A stretch of 64,000 nucleotides of DNA, taken from assembly GCA_019639175.1 (NCBI GenBank), contig JAHBSK010000003.1:310001-374000 (forward strand), given 5' to 3'. Below, in pieces: positions 41,901 through 55,199 of this stretch (positions are counted from its first letter, which is position 1; the number at the start of each line of letters is the position of its first letter). The notes under the pieces were generated by a model. The model had not been told where the DNA came from and ran no database searches. It worked only from the letters and a program-made list of their open reading frames with translations. The position numbers and the translations under genes are program-made. The stretch comes from Acidobacteriota bacterium. GTDB lineage: Bacteria > Acidobacteriota > Blastocatellia > Pyrinomonadales > Pyrinomonadaceae.

Positions 41901-42113
41901 TCAGAGCGATCATTGAACAAATATTGGCATATTATTGGGGAAAAAATCTCAATATGAGTATTAAAACCCCGGGTGTTGCATTGGTAATTGCTGATATTAA
42001 CCAATAAATACGATTGCAATTCTGTGAACGTATAAAAATTGAAACCAAGCTGATAAAAAAGAAGTGAGGTGGTCTAATTTAGCCGGACACGAGTCTTTGG
42101 GTAGAATTAGATT

Positions 42114-42362
42114 ATGAAAAAGTATGATGAAGAGTTCAAGCGAGAGGCAGTGAGGAAGATATTTGAGGGGCAGACGGTGCGGTCGGTTTCGCGGGAGTTA
42201 GGGGTGAGCGAGAACCAGCTGCATGCCTGGAAGAAAATGAGGCTGGAGGCTGCAACGGACTCGGAGAAAGATCTGATAAAGCTGAAGAAGGAGCTGCGGG
42301 AAGTGAAGATGGAGAACGAGATATTAAAAAAGGCGGCGCTTATCTTCGGCAGAAGCCCGTAA
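42114..42362 (+). CDS. IS3-family transposase OrfA (helix-turn-helix)
   Basis: 82 residues. A helix-turn-helix (EFKREAVRKIFEGQTVRSVS, RELGVSENQLHAW) is followed by a leucine-zipper-like coiled coil (DLIKLKKELREVKMENEILK), as in OrfA of IS3 elements. The frame contains the slippery heptamer A-AAA-AAG at 42326-42332, after which a -1 shift leads into OrfB. Confidence 0.9.
   Translation: MKKYDEEFKREAVRKIFEGQTVRSVSRELGVSENQLHAWKKMRLEAATDSEKDLIKLKKELREVKMENEILKKAALIFGRSP
42326..42332 (+). promoter_or_regulatory. Programmed -1 frameshift heptamer A AAA AAG
   Basis: The zero-frame codons are tta-aaa-aag, so the heptamer is in the exact phase needed. After slipping, translation continues GGAYLRQKPVRRYEFIEGES, the expected start of an IS3 OrfB extension, to give an OrfAB fusion transposase. 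Confidence 0.8.
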
Positions 42363-42412
42363 GAAGGTACGAGTTCATTGAGGGCGAGAGCGGCGAGTAT
42401 CCGATCAGGACA

Positions 42413-43315
42413 TTGTGCCGGGTGATGAAGGTGAGCCGATCGTGCTACTACGGATGGCTGGAGCGGCGGGCGGCGGCGAGCAAGCGGAGCGAGGATGCCA
42501 ACCGGGTGAAGAAATGTTTTTATTTTCACTCGCGGCGGTACGGATCGCGGCGGATCGCAGTTGAGCTTGGGCTGGGGCGTTTTCTGGTGCGGCGATTGAT
42601 GAGGGAGCAGGGCCTGGTTGCCATTCAGCCGAAAAGGTTCCGTCCGCAGACGACCGATTCCAGGCATAACGCCCTTATCAGTCCGAATCTGCTGAAAGAT
42701 GCGGAGAATCATCCCAAGGCACCGGGCGAGGCCATCGTGGGCGACATCACGTATTTACGCCTGATAAACGGGTTGTTTTGCTATCTGGCGGTGTTTCAGG
42801 ACAAGTTTACGCGGCGGATCGTCGGGTGGGCGGTCGCTGAAACGCTCGAAGCGGAGATGGTAGTCGCGGCACTCGCGATGGCGTTTCGGCGGGGGCTGAT
42901 AAAGCGGAATGCGATCATTCACACCGACCGCGGTTCGCAGTACGTGTCGAAGGATTACCGGGACCTGCTCGGACTGCACGACATCCGGCAGTCGATGTCG
43001 GGCAAAGGCAACTGCTATGACAACGCCCAGGCCGAAAGCTTCTTCTCACGCTTCAAGACCGAGCTTGTCGAGGGCGGGGTGTTCGAGAGCGTCGGCCAGG
43101 CCCGAAGCGAAGCCTTCAGCTACATCGAAGGCTATTACAACCGCATCCGGCTTCATTCGGGCATCGGCTACTTAAGCCCGATCGAGTTCGAGCGGCGATG
43201 GAGAATTGACGATCAAACGATAATGTCGGAAGTTATTTCCCAACCGGTGAAGCAGACGCGGGCAATGCTGGCGAGCAACCCGCCGAGGAATAACCGGCCG
43301 GAAACTCATCCATAA
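42413..43315 (+). CDS. IS3-family transposase OrfB (integrase core)
   Basis: 300 residues from an internal TTG, but mainly made as an OrfAB fusion whose frame opens at 42332. HTH_21-like region (CRVMKVSRSCYYGWLERRA), then the rve core with catalytic Asp in VGDITYL, Asp in HTDRGSQYVS and Glu in NAQAESFFSRFKTEL (DDE). The ending YLSPIEFERRW is standard. All catalytic residues are intact, so the element may be active. Confidence 0.92.
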   Translation: MCRVMKVSRSCYYGWLERRAAASKRSEDANRVKKCFYFHSRRYGSRRIAVELGLGRFLVRRLMREQGLVAIQPKRFRPQTTDSRHNALISPNLLKDAENHPKAPGEAIVGDITYLRLINGLFCYLAVFQDKFTRRIVGWAVAETLEAEMVVAALAMAFRRGLIKRNAIIHTDRGSQYVSKDYRDLLGLHDIRQSMSGKGNCYDNAQAESFFSRFKTELVEGGVFESVGQARSEAFSYIEGYYNRIRLHSGIGYLSPIEFERRWRIDDQTIMSEVISQPVKQTRAMLASNPPRNNRPETHP

Positions 43316-43451
43316 ATGAGCAGCGGCGAGACGCCCTTTCGCTCCTCGCCGCTTCATCCGATCATTTGTGGATAGATTTCCCAATGCCTAAAAAAAACGC
43401 TGTTTGAAATACTATAAACTTAAAGGAGAACCCGGACTTTCGTGTCCGGTT

Positions 43452-43658
43452 TTACTTGACCATCTCAAAGCAAGTGCTGACGCAAAAACTTAAAAAGGCA
43501 ACAATTAAAAAATCGTAATTCTCACCGGAGCGACGATCATATGACCACAGAATAAGATTCACCCAAAAGACCAAACCCGGCAAACAGGCGATCAGGATGT
43601 AAGCGGACCTCGATTTTTTTATTTCATCTATCAATGGCAGACCCAATCCTTCTGACAA
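43452..43658 (-). pseudogene. Small membrane protein probably truncated by the IS3 element
   Basis: 68 codons with two hydrophobic segments (YILIACLPGLVFWVNLILW and FLIVAFLSFCVSTCF). The last five codons (EMVK and stop) lie within the IS3 terminal sequence, so the native C-terminus was lost or never existed. No family recognised. Confidence 0.45.
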
Positions 43659-43728
43659 ATGTTAAACTGTACTAATTAAGACTTACTCTGACACAAGCGG
43701 GTTTGCCGCTCATCAGCGCATTTATGAT

Positions 43729-44301
43729 CTATTCGGGAAATGTCCAACGATCTTTGTCTATAAAATTTTCTGTATGGCAAATGGCCAAATACATTTCAGA
43801 ACAATATTCCTCGCGTTCGATCAGCTCTCCGTTTTTGTTCAGGTATCTGATAAATACCCCGTTTCGCGTGTCGTCGTAGGTAATTATCTGAACTAGCGAA
43901 GGGTATTCTATTTCTACCCTTTCATCAGTCTCAATATCAACGACTCTGTATCTCCACGGCCTGCCCGATTCGGGAACAGCTTCTTGAATAATCCTTGCTC
44001 TCCGATTTTTATACTCATCAAGAAGTTCAAAGAAATGAGCAAACGCTTTTTCTTCATCTCCTTTTTCCGTCTCAAGAAGCATATTGCACCAGCCACTTGT
44101 GCTCTCATAATGACCCAGTTTCATCGCCGCCCAGTCGTGAAAACTCAGAGGGCTTCTGTCATCAAATGAACCTTTAAATTCGCACACAGCCGATCGATAA
44201 CCGTCAAGGAATGCACTAAGACGAGTAACAGACAAGGCCCCAATGTACATCGCAGGCCGAGGCCTGATCTTCTCTAATAGGTCTAGTATAGAAGGCTCCA
44301 T
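43729..44301 (-). CDS. Hypothetical protein with LLEKIRPRPAMYIG motif
   Basis: 190 residues from Met 44301 (MEPSILDLLEKIRPRPAMYI). The opening motif followed by LSAFLDGYRSAV, then DWAAMKLGHYESTSGWCNML and the ending FIDKDRWTFPE, reads as a real soluble protein. RPxMYIG also occurs in GyrB, but the rest is unrelated. I recall similar openings in small proteins of unknown function, some near toxin-immunity loci, but I cannot verify this. The surrounding DNA is A+T-rich. Confidence 0.6.
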   Translation of the reverse strand: MEPSILDLLEKIRPRPAMYIGALSVTRLSAFLDGYRSAVCEFKGSFDDRSPLSFHDWAAMKLGHYESTSGWCNMLLETEKGDEEKAFAHFFELLDEYKNRRARIIQEAVPESGRPWRYRVVDIETDERVEIEYPSLVQIITYDDTRNGVFIRYLNKNGELIEREEYCSEMYLAICHTENFIDKDRWTFPE

Positions 44302-44384
44302 GACAAATCTATGAACAGCTGTTCTTATCAATTTAAGAACTTACTATAACAGCTTCACGAGCTTTTTTGGTCGGTCAACCAAAG

Positions 44385-45560
44385 TCAATCCGGAAAGGTT
44401 AATGCGAGATCATATGTCTCTCCGGCTTCGATAGTCAGTATTTCCGCTTTTTCCTTTTCTAAAACACCCGGATAAAAAATATACTTTGTTTCTTTTTGGG
44501 GGTCGTCGGTAAAACTAAAAACAAGGATATAGCGTCCTGCCGGGACATTTTCAAAGAAATGATCAAAGCTGTATTTTGAACCATAGGGTGATATTATTTT
44601 ATTTTTCGGGACATCATAGAATGTTTCGAAGAACTCTTTTTTCCCATCCTTTACCTCTACGCGCCACAAACTTACTATGATACTTGTCCATCTTTTTAAT
44701 GCATTATCGGCATGAAGTTTTACCGCTCCCTGTGGCTGGGCATTAAAATCTATCTTTTTACTGCAAAGTTGGTCGTCAATTTTCACAAAAATCTTTTCTG
44801 TTTTTTCGTAATGGCTGACCCCAAGCGCGTCAATATCAAAAGTCACAGGCAGATCTGTAGAAACTTCATATATGCCGTTTGGCAGGCCATTGAATATATA
44901 TCTACCGTCCCCGTTGGTTTTGGTTTTAAACTCCCGAAGATCGTCGATTCGCCTTGCCGTTACAATAACGTCTACTAGGGGATGCGCGTAATTGGGGTCG
45001 TAGCCTAATTTTGTATTGATGGAACTCGCTCTCATCAAATAACGGCCATCAGGACTCCAATTTTTTTGAATCACTCTACCGATCAATCGCGGCTGCCTGA
45101 TCTTTGCGATGACCGATTTGATTTCGTCGAGGATCTTATCAACCTCCGCGTCAGAATATTCTGGGCCGATCATGGTGCTCCATTTTTCTGAAAAAAGCCC
45201 TGAAACCCTCTCGTTGTTAACATACTGGGCTGTGAAGATGTATCTATAGCCTTTCGCAACTCCGCCGAAACATTTAGTGTCCAGGAAAAGTTCTACTTGT
45301 TGTTCTGTTTTGCCTTTTAACGGTTTCTCAACTTCAACGATGATCTTTGATGGACTGCCATATTGTCCTCGTGTCTTTTCTTCGATAGATAGTACTCTTG
45401 CAAAGAAAACTACATCTTTGTTCTGGATTGCCCAATGACAAGTGTCGAAAGCATGAAAAGACGAGGAGCAGGTAGGTTGAGCCGCGACCGTGCAAACAAA
45501 CGGAAAGATCAAAACGAATATAAGCCACCCAATAAAAAAATGTATTTTTCTTGTTCTCAT
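44385..45560 (-). CDS. Exported protein with netrin-like and CarboxypepD_reg-like domains
   Basis: 391 residues with a signal peptide (GWLIFVLIFPFVCTVAAQ). The N-terminal half (about 28-130) has paired Cys and the pattern CHWAIQNKDVVFFARVLSIE, KIIVEVEKPLKGKTEQQVEL and CFGGVAKGYRYIFTAQY, recalling NTR/TIMP-like domains. A CarboxypepD_reg-like fold follows at about 195-240 (TKTNGDGRYIFNGLPNGIYE), then a beta-rich C-terminus. Function unknown. Confidence 0.68.
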   Translation of the reverse strand: MRTRKIHFFIGWLIFVLIFPFVCTVAAQPTCSSSFHAFDTCHWAIQNKDVVFFARVLSIEEKTRGQYGSPSKIIVEVEKPLKGKTEQQVELFLDTKCFGGVAKGYRYIFTAQYVNNERVSGLFSEKWSTMIGPEYSDAEVDKILDEIKSVIAKIRQPRLIGRVIQKNWSPDGRYLMRASSINTKLGYDPNYAHPLVDVIVTARRIDDLREFKTKTNGDGRYIFNGLPNGIYEVSTDLPVTFDIDALGVSHYEKTEKIFVKIDDQLCSKKIDFNAQPQGAVKLHADNALKRWTSIIVSLWRVEVKDGKKEFFETFYDVPKNKIISPYGSKYSFDHFFENVPAGRYILVFSFTDDPQKETKYIFYPGVLEKEKAEILTIEAGETYDLALTFPD

Positions 45561-45574
45561 AGTTACCGCCTTTT

Positions 45575-45682
45575 TTAACGATGCTCATACGCGCCGTAAG
45601 GTTTATTTCCGTTATATATCTCGCTGCCGGCGGCGACTAATTCTTTTGCCTTTTCGGCTATTCCGACATGAAATGGCCGTGC
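45575..45682 (-). pseudogene. Fragment resembling the C-terminus of ThiC
   Basis: On the minus strand, one frame reads HVGIAEKAKELVAAGSEIYN and ends GAYEHR-stop at 45575. The intact thiC in this window ends with [20 protein letters not shown]. The shared pattern G-x3-KAxE-(L/F)VAxGSEIY, with similar codons, suggests a leftover of a second thiC copy. It is too short to code for an enzyme and has no start. Confidence 0.45.
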
Positions 45683-45695
45683 ATGGTAATGATAC

Positions 45696-46448
45696 TTATT
45701 TTTTGAGTCGGTCGCGACGCAATTGTTCCAACTCGGCTTTTAGTGGTTGCCAATAGGTTTTGTCAGCTTCGCGCTCTTCTTTTTCTTCAGACAACAATGC
45801 ATTCTCCAGTGCCTCGACGTCGGCGTTTAGAGCATGTTTCAAGAGTGGCCGTGCAGATTCCGTCGTATTAGCGATCTCGGGATGGGCCGAAGCGATCTCT
45901 GTCAAAAGTTCGGGAGTGCGCAGTTCTCGAAGCCAAAACTCAACCTGCTCTTTTGTGGATCGGTCCTGTCCGGCAAAATAGTCGGCTTCGACAAGGCGTC
46001 GGATCATCGGCCAGTCTTTGTCCCGCTGAGTCTTTTTCGCCTTGACCAGATCTGGCAGCGACATCAAATAAAACTCGGTTCCGCCATCCGACACGACAGT
46101 GTGTCTTCGCTGCCAGAGTTTTTCAAAGTCATCGACACCCCGCAGTTTCGTCATAACATCCACTCTCAGGCCTGCCGCATCGGGTGTCGCACAGCGAAAA
46201 TGAACCGCATGTCCACGCTCAAGATACTCTAAGGAAAATGGAGGGACGGCGATTACCTCAGCTTCCAATTCATCAAGACATGCTTTTAGTTGTAATAGAT
46301 TCTCGTCGCTTGCAAGGATCGCAAAATCGATGTCGCGGCTAAACTCGGCGGCGCCGTACAGTATGCACGCCTGGCCTCCCATCAACAGGGCGCGAACCTG
46401 GTGCCTTGCGATCAAAGAAAGGACTTTGCGTATCGGGTTCAGGATCAA
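45696..46448 (-). CDS. Nucleotidyltransferase (AbiEii/DUF6036-like)
   Basis: 250 residues from a TTG at 46448, supported by a perfect AGGAGG at 46454-46459, five bases upstream. The nucleotidyltransferase motif GGQACILYGAAEFSRDIDFA gives the GG...DxD core. SLPDLVKAKKTQRDKDWPMI is the helical part seen in AbiEii-like or DUF6036-like proteins. It overlaps the upstream small gene by about 110 bp in another frame. It may be the toxin-like partner of a two-gene unit. Confidence 0.75.
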   Translation of the reverse strand: MILNPIRKVLSLIARHQVRALLMGGQACILYGAAEFSRDIDFAILASDENLLQLKACLDELEAEVIAVPPFSLEYLERGHAVHFRCATPDAAGLRVDVMTKLRGVDDFEKLWQRRHTVVSDGGTEFYLMSLPDLVKAKKTQRDKDWPMIRRLVEADYFAGQDRSTKEQVEFWLRELRTPELLTEIASAHPEIANTTESARPLLKHALNADVEALENALLSEEKEEREADKTYWQPLKAELEQLRRDRLKK

Positions 46449-46575
46449 GAGAGCCTCCTAATGAAAGGTAAATTTCCCATAATTTTTCTGATTCCAGAAA
46501 GCGCTCCATCGGCGTAAGCGAATACCACTCAGCCCACTCTTCACCAACAAGTTCCTCAGCGGATATCTTTGTCAT
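46339..46575 (-). CDS. Small hypothetical protein overlapping the nucleotidyltransferase gene
   Basis: 78 residues from ATG 46575: TKISAEELVGEEWAEWYSLT, MERFLESEKLWEIYLSLGGS, then LDPEPDTQSPFFDRKAPG and RPGVHTVRRRRV. Codons for LGGS contain the AGGAGG that starts the next gene, so the overlap is a deliberate-looking coupling. I recall similar small proteins next to nucleotidyltransferase genes, but cannot verify this. Function unknown; it could be the antitoxin or adaptor of the pair. Confidence 0.6.
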   Translation of the reverse strand: MTKISAEELVGEEWAEWYSLTPMERFLESEKLWEIYLSLGGSLDPEPDTQSPFFDRKAPGSRPVDGRPGVHTVRRRRV

Positions 46576-46679
46576 CACTAACTAAATATTAACACAATTG
46601 TGTTCGTTAGAGTTCAGTGATCTTGCTTCGCACCACTGGGAACATTGCCGTCGGCGATGTTCCCATACGACCTTCTTTC

Positions 46680-52012
<5,333 letters not shown>

Positions 52013-52390
52013 AATACAATGTCCCAATACTGATTTTTGTTAAAGTTTTATGGCAACGAAAGGAGAATACCTGAATCGCCGGGTTTCCTTGATTGTATTC
52101 AACTTTGCAATTCTGTCAAGGAATTTTTTCAGGCCGGCAAAAGCGGTGCGATTGCGTATTTCGAGCCGCTCATTGTAGTATCGGTCGGTAAAGATACTGC
52201 CCGCGCCGACGGCCACAAGGTTTTTACATCGAACGGAAAGAGGCATCAGGCATCTATCTGTTTGATGGCATTGGAATTGCACCAACAAACCAAACAGCAT
52301 TTTTTTGCATCGTAACAGTACACACTTGGAAATTTTAACTTCGGTTCGATGCAGTTTGCGGCCTGAGGAGGGAGGTTTATCCGTCATTTG
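52013..52390. other. Gap with no convincing gene, divergent between M48 protease and permease
   Basis: A 92-codon plus-strand frame at 52037-52315 (MLKFYGNERRIPESPGFLDC) has no recognisable domain and poor coding character. GAGGAGGGAGG at 52366-52376 probably serves as the ribosome site for the permease at 52391, though at long spacing. I saw no strong promoter. Confidence 0.4.
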
Positions 52391-53809
52391 ATGACTTCGG
52401 AAAATACTGTTAGCGGCCCGGTTCGTGTTGAGGGCGACATCGTTGAAACCGGCGGCCCGAGGCCGGTGCTGGGTATGTTTGACGCCGTCGCGCTGATCGT
52501 CGGCATTGTGGTCGGAGCGGGAATATTCAGTTTTCCCTCGCTGGTTGCGGCAAATACGGCAAGCCCGGCCATGTTCATCCTCGTATGGGTGCTGGGCGGC
52601 GTTGTTTCGCTGATAGGAGCGCTCTGTTACGCCGAGCTTGCGTCGGCTTTCCCGAGCGCGGGCGGCGATTATCATTTTCTTCGGCGAGCTTTTGGTGAAA
52701 AATTCTCGTTCCTTTTCGCCTGGGCGCGGATGAGCGTCATCCAGACCGGTTCGGTCGCGATACTTTCATTCATTTTTGGCGATTACGCCTCACAGCTATA
52801 CAACCTCGGCACATATTCGCCGATGATCTACGCCTCGCTCATCATTGCGGTGCTGACGGCGATAAATATTCTCGGCATCCGGTTTGGCGCCGGCACACAA
52901 AAACTTTTGACCGTTCTGCAAATGACGGGCATCACCGTCGTCATCGTTGCCGGATTGTTCTTCGCTCCGGCTGAGGTGACGGCAGCCGCGGCGGAACCTG
53001 TCGCCGCGACCACGACGCTCGGTTTGGTGATGGTCTTTGTCCTGCTGACATTTGGCGGCTGGAACGAGGCCGCATATATCTCCGCCGAGATGAAAAAAGG
53101 CAGACGGCAGATAGCCTATGCCCTGATATTGGGAATATTCATCATCACTGCCGTTTATGTTCTTATCAATCTTGCATATATGAATGTCCTCGGCCTTGGC
53201 GGCATGGCCGCTTCCAACGCGGTCGCGGGCGATATGATGCGTGCCGCGCTTGGCGAAGGCGGTGCGTGGCTAATCGGGCTTCTGGTCGCGCTTGCGGCGC
53301 TTACATCGGCAAATGCGACCATCTTTACAGGAGCGCGGACGAATTACGCCCTTGGCCGCGATCATCCGGCGTTCGGCCTGCTGGGACAATGGAACGAGCG
53401 GGCGCAGTCGCCCGTCAATGCTTTCATTATTCAGGGCATGATCTCTCTGGCGCTGGTCGGCATGAGCATCTGGACGAGGGACGGCATTCAGGCGATCATT
53501 GACTATACGGCTCCTGTATTCTGGTTCTTTCTGTTGATGACCGGCATTTCTCTGATCGTTCTCAGGTTTCGGGAACCTGACGCAGAGCGGGCCTTTCGCG
53601 TTCCTTTATATCCGGTCACGCCAATTATATTTTGCCTGACCAGCAGCTATTTGCTGTATTCCAGCATAGCCTATACCGGCATGGGAGCCTTTGTCGGGGT
53701 TGCGGTGCTTGTCCTTGGCGGCATCATCCTCGCGGCTATTTCTTTTTTAACGGGCAGTACTGACACTAACTCACTTAGGAGAAACAACGATGAAATTACA
53801 CCGGCTTAG
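52391..53809 (+). CDS. APC-superfamily amino acid permease
   Basis: 472 residues with about twelve hydrophobic helices. The helix-1 break GIVVGAGIFSFPSLVAAN is the APC substrate-site motif. GGWNEAAYISAEMKKGRR is the helix 6-7 region with the glutamate typical of amino acid transporters. Probably an inner-membrane amino acid transporter of the LAT/APC type. Its stop lies 20 bp inside the start of the following gene. Confidence 0.88.
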   Translation: MTSENTVSGPVRVEGDIVETGGPRPVLGMFDAVALIVGIVVGAGIFSFPSLVAANTASPAMFILVWVLGGVVSLIGALCYAELASAFPSAGGDYHFLRRAFGEKFSFLFAWARMSVIQTGSVAILSFIFGDYASQLYNLGTYSPMIYASLIIAVLTAINILGIRFGAGTQKLLTVLQMTGITVVIVAGLFFAPAEVTAAAAEPVAATTTLGLVMVFVLLTFGGWNEAAYISAEMKKGRRQIAYALILGIFIITAVYVLINLAYMNVLGLGGMAASNAVAGDMMRAALGEGGAWLIGLLVALAALTSANATIFTGARTNYALGRDHPAFGLLGQWNERAQSPVNAFIIQGMISLALVGMSIWTRDGIQAIIDYTAPVFWFFLLMTGISLIVLRFREPDAERAFRVPLYPVTPIIFCLTSSYLLYSSIAYTGMGAFVGVAVLVLGGIILAAISFLTGSTDTNSLRRNNDEITPA

Positions 53810-54416
53810 TTTATTTGGCATTGCGGCATTTGGTTTGGCGGCATTTACGGCTTGCGGCGAACATCCGCGCTTTGCCAATGCGAATAAGGCGAATGCGACA
53901 CCGGTCGTCGTGGTCGCATCGCCGACACCAGAGGCCGACCGGCCCGCGCTCGACGTTCCTTATGTCCCGACACCGACGGCGGTTCTGGACGAGATGCTGA
54001 AGATGGCAGAAGTGAAAAAGGACGACATCCTCTACGACCTCGGCTCAGGCGACGGACGCATCCCGATAGAGGCTGCTAAACGCTTTGGCACACGCGGTGT
54101 CGGCATCGACCTCGACCCGGTCCGCGTAAAAGAGGCCAATGAAAATGCCGAAAAGGAAAAGGTGACGGATAAGGTCAAGTTCATTCAGGGAGACATCTTT
54201 AAGGAAGATTTCAGCGAGGCGACCGTTGTCACGCTCTATCTTTTGCCGGATGTGAACGTAAAACTGAGGCCGACAATTTTGGCAATGAAACCGGGAACGC
54301 GCATCGTTTCGCACAATTACGACATGGGCGATTGGGAGCCTGAAAGATCAACGAAAGTGACCGTCGGGGCGACAGATCACTGGGTACATTTCTGGCGCGT
54401 GCCGGAAAAGAAGTAG
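53790..54416 (+). CDS. Class I SAM-dependent methyltransferase with lipoprotein signal
   Basis: 208 residues. The N-terminus MKLHRLSLFGIAAFGLAAFT ends in AC, a lipobox-like Cys near residue 22. The body is a Rossmann methyltransferase with motif I DLGSGDGRIPIEAAKRFG and GVGIDLDPVRVKEAN. VTLYLLPDVNVKLRPTIL is conserved with its neighbour. AGGAG at about 53779 serves as ribosome site. A lipoprotein with a SAM-binding fold is unexpected, because SAM is cytoplasmic. Confidence 0.8.
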   Translation: MKLHRLSLFGIAAFGLAAFTACGEHPRFANANKANATPVVVVASPTPEADRPALDVPYVPTPTAVLDEMLKMAEVKKDDILYDLGSGDGRIPIEAAKRFGTRGVGIDLDPVRVKEANENAEKEKVTDKVKFIQGDIFKEDFSEATVVTLYLLPDVNVKLRPTILAMKPGTRIVSHNYDMGDWEPERSTKVTVGATDHWVHFWRVPEKK

Positions 54417-54443
54417 GCGGAAATAGGAAAAGGGGGAAATACA

Positions 54444-55016
54444 ATGAGATCTAAAAATATACTGGGCGTTCTGTGCCTGCTGGCTCTGGCGGTGCTGACG
54501 GCTTTCGCGCAGGAAACCGAAAAGCGGCCTGACGTGCCTTATGTTCCGACCAAACACGAGGTCGTTGAAGGAATGCTGAAACTTGCCGAGGTAAAACGCA
54601 CGGACAAGCTGTATGACCTGGGCAGCGGCGACGGACGGATAGTCATAGCGGCGGCAAAGCAATATGGAGCGGTCGGCGTCGGCGTTGACATAAGCGCGAC
54701 GCTGGTTGAAGAAGCAAAGGCAAATGCTGAAAAAGAAGGCGTTTCCAAACTGGCGACGTTCAAACAGGGCGATATCTTTGACCTCGATTTCAGCGACGCC
54801 ACCGTTGTCACGCTCTATCTTTTGCCGGACATAAACCTGAAACTCAGGCCGATATTGTGGGAGCAGTTGAAGCCGGGAACACGCGTTGTGTCCCACGCCT
54901 TTTCGATGGGCGACTGGAAACCGGAAAAGACCATAGAGGTTGAGGGAGCAACTCTGTATCTTTGGCGGATACCGGAAAAGAAACCCGATGACAAAGCTGC
55001 GGACACAGACCAATAG
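54444..55016 (+). CDS. Class I SAM-dependent methyltransferase with Sec signal, paralog of the upstream gene
   Basis: 190 residues. Signal-like N-terminus (ILGVLCLLALAVLTAFAQ). Motif I is DLGSGDGRIVIAAAKQYG, then GVGVDISATLVEEAKANAEK, and a block shared with the upstream protein (DATVVTLYLLPDINLKLRP). The two genes lie 27 bp apart and are clearly tandem duplicates that have diverged. The substrate is unknown. Both have export signals, so a membrane-proximal substrate is possible. Confidence 0.8.
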   Translation: MRSKNILGVLCLLALAVLTAFAQETEKRPDVPYVPTKHEVVEGMLKLAEVKRTDKLYDLGSGDGRIVIAAAKQYGAVGVGVDISATLVEEAKANAEKEGVSKLATFKQGDIFDLDFSDATVVTLYLLPDINLKLRPILWEQLKPGTRVVSHAFSMGDWKPEKTIEVEGATLYLWRIPEKKPDDKAADTDQ

Positions 55017-55056
55017 ACCGTCGCCGACAAACTCAACGGGCAGTCTGTTATACTTT

Positions 55057-55149
55057 AGGTTCTGTTGATATTTGTGGATCTGACTGCTTCTAAATTGCCT
55101 TCTAGCTTCAGCTAGTGGCAATTTATACAACCAAATGCCAACAGAACCT
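55057..55149. repeat. Nested long hairpin
   Basis: Outer stem AGGTTCTGTTG (55057-55067) with CAACAGAACCT (55139-55149), middle stem AAATTGCC (55092-55099) with GGCAATTT (55117-55124), and inner CTAGC-TTCA-GCTAG (55102-55115). Three coaxial stems give one long rod. It sits in the gap before the PQQ dehydrogenase gene and could end the methyltransferase transcript, though no T tract follows. Confidence 0.75.
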
Positions 55150-55199
55150 GGCTAGACAAAAATTTTTTCAGGCCGCTTTCCGCGAGGAGTTTTTATCAA

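Larger units (their letters stand above)
42070..43462 (+). mobile_element. IS3-family insertion sequence, about 1.4 kb
   Basis: Imperfect terminal inverted repeats: TGGTCtAaTttAgCCGGACACGA starts at 42070 and the complement of TGGTCaAgTaaAaCCGGACACGA ends at 43462. The match may extend four bases outward (gag-g/a). Two overlapping-frame genes, orfA and orfB, lie inside. No matching short target duplication is visible, so the flanks may have been rearranged. Confidence 0.88.

Noticed and set aside
41813..41920. 35-codon frame reading through the 24-bp tandem repeat (KLKLKDGY twice)
   Set aside because: Short, repeat-driven, without a ribosome site. The repeat alone explains it.
43729..44301. 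GyrB-like ATPase because of the RPAMYIG motif
   Set aside because: No other GHKL motifs (N-box Asn, G1 or G2 boxes) are present and the protein is only about 190 residues.
52037..52315. 92-codon plus-strand open frame between the M48 and permease genes
   Set aside because: No recognised domain and poor coding character; treated as non-coding.
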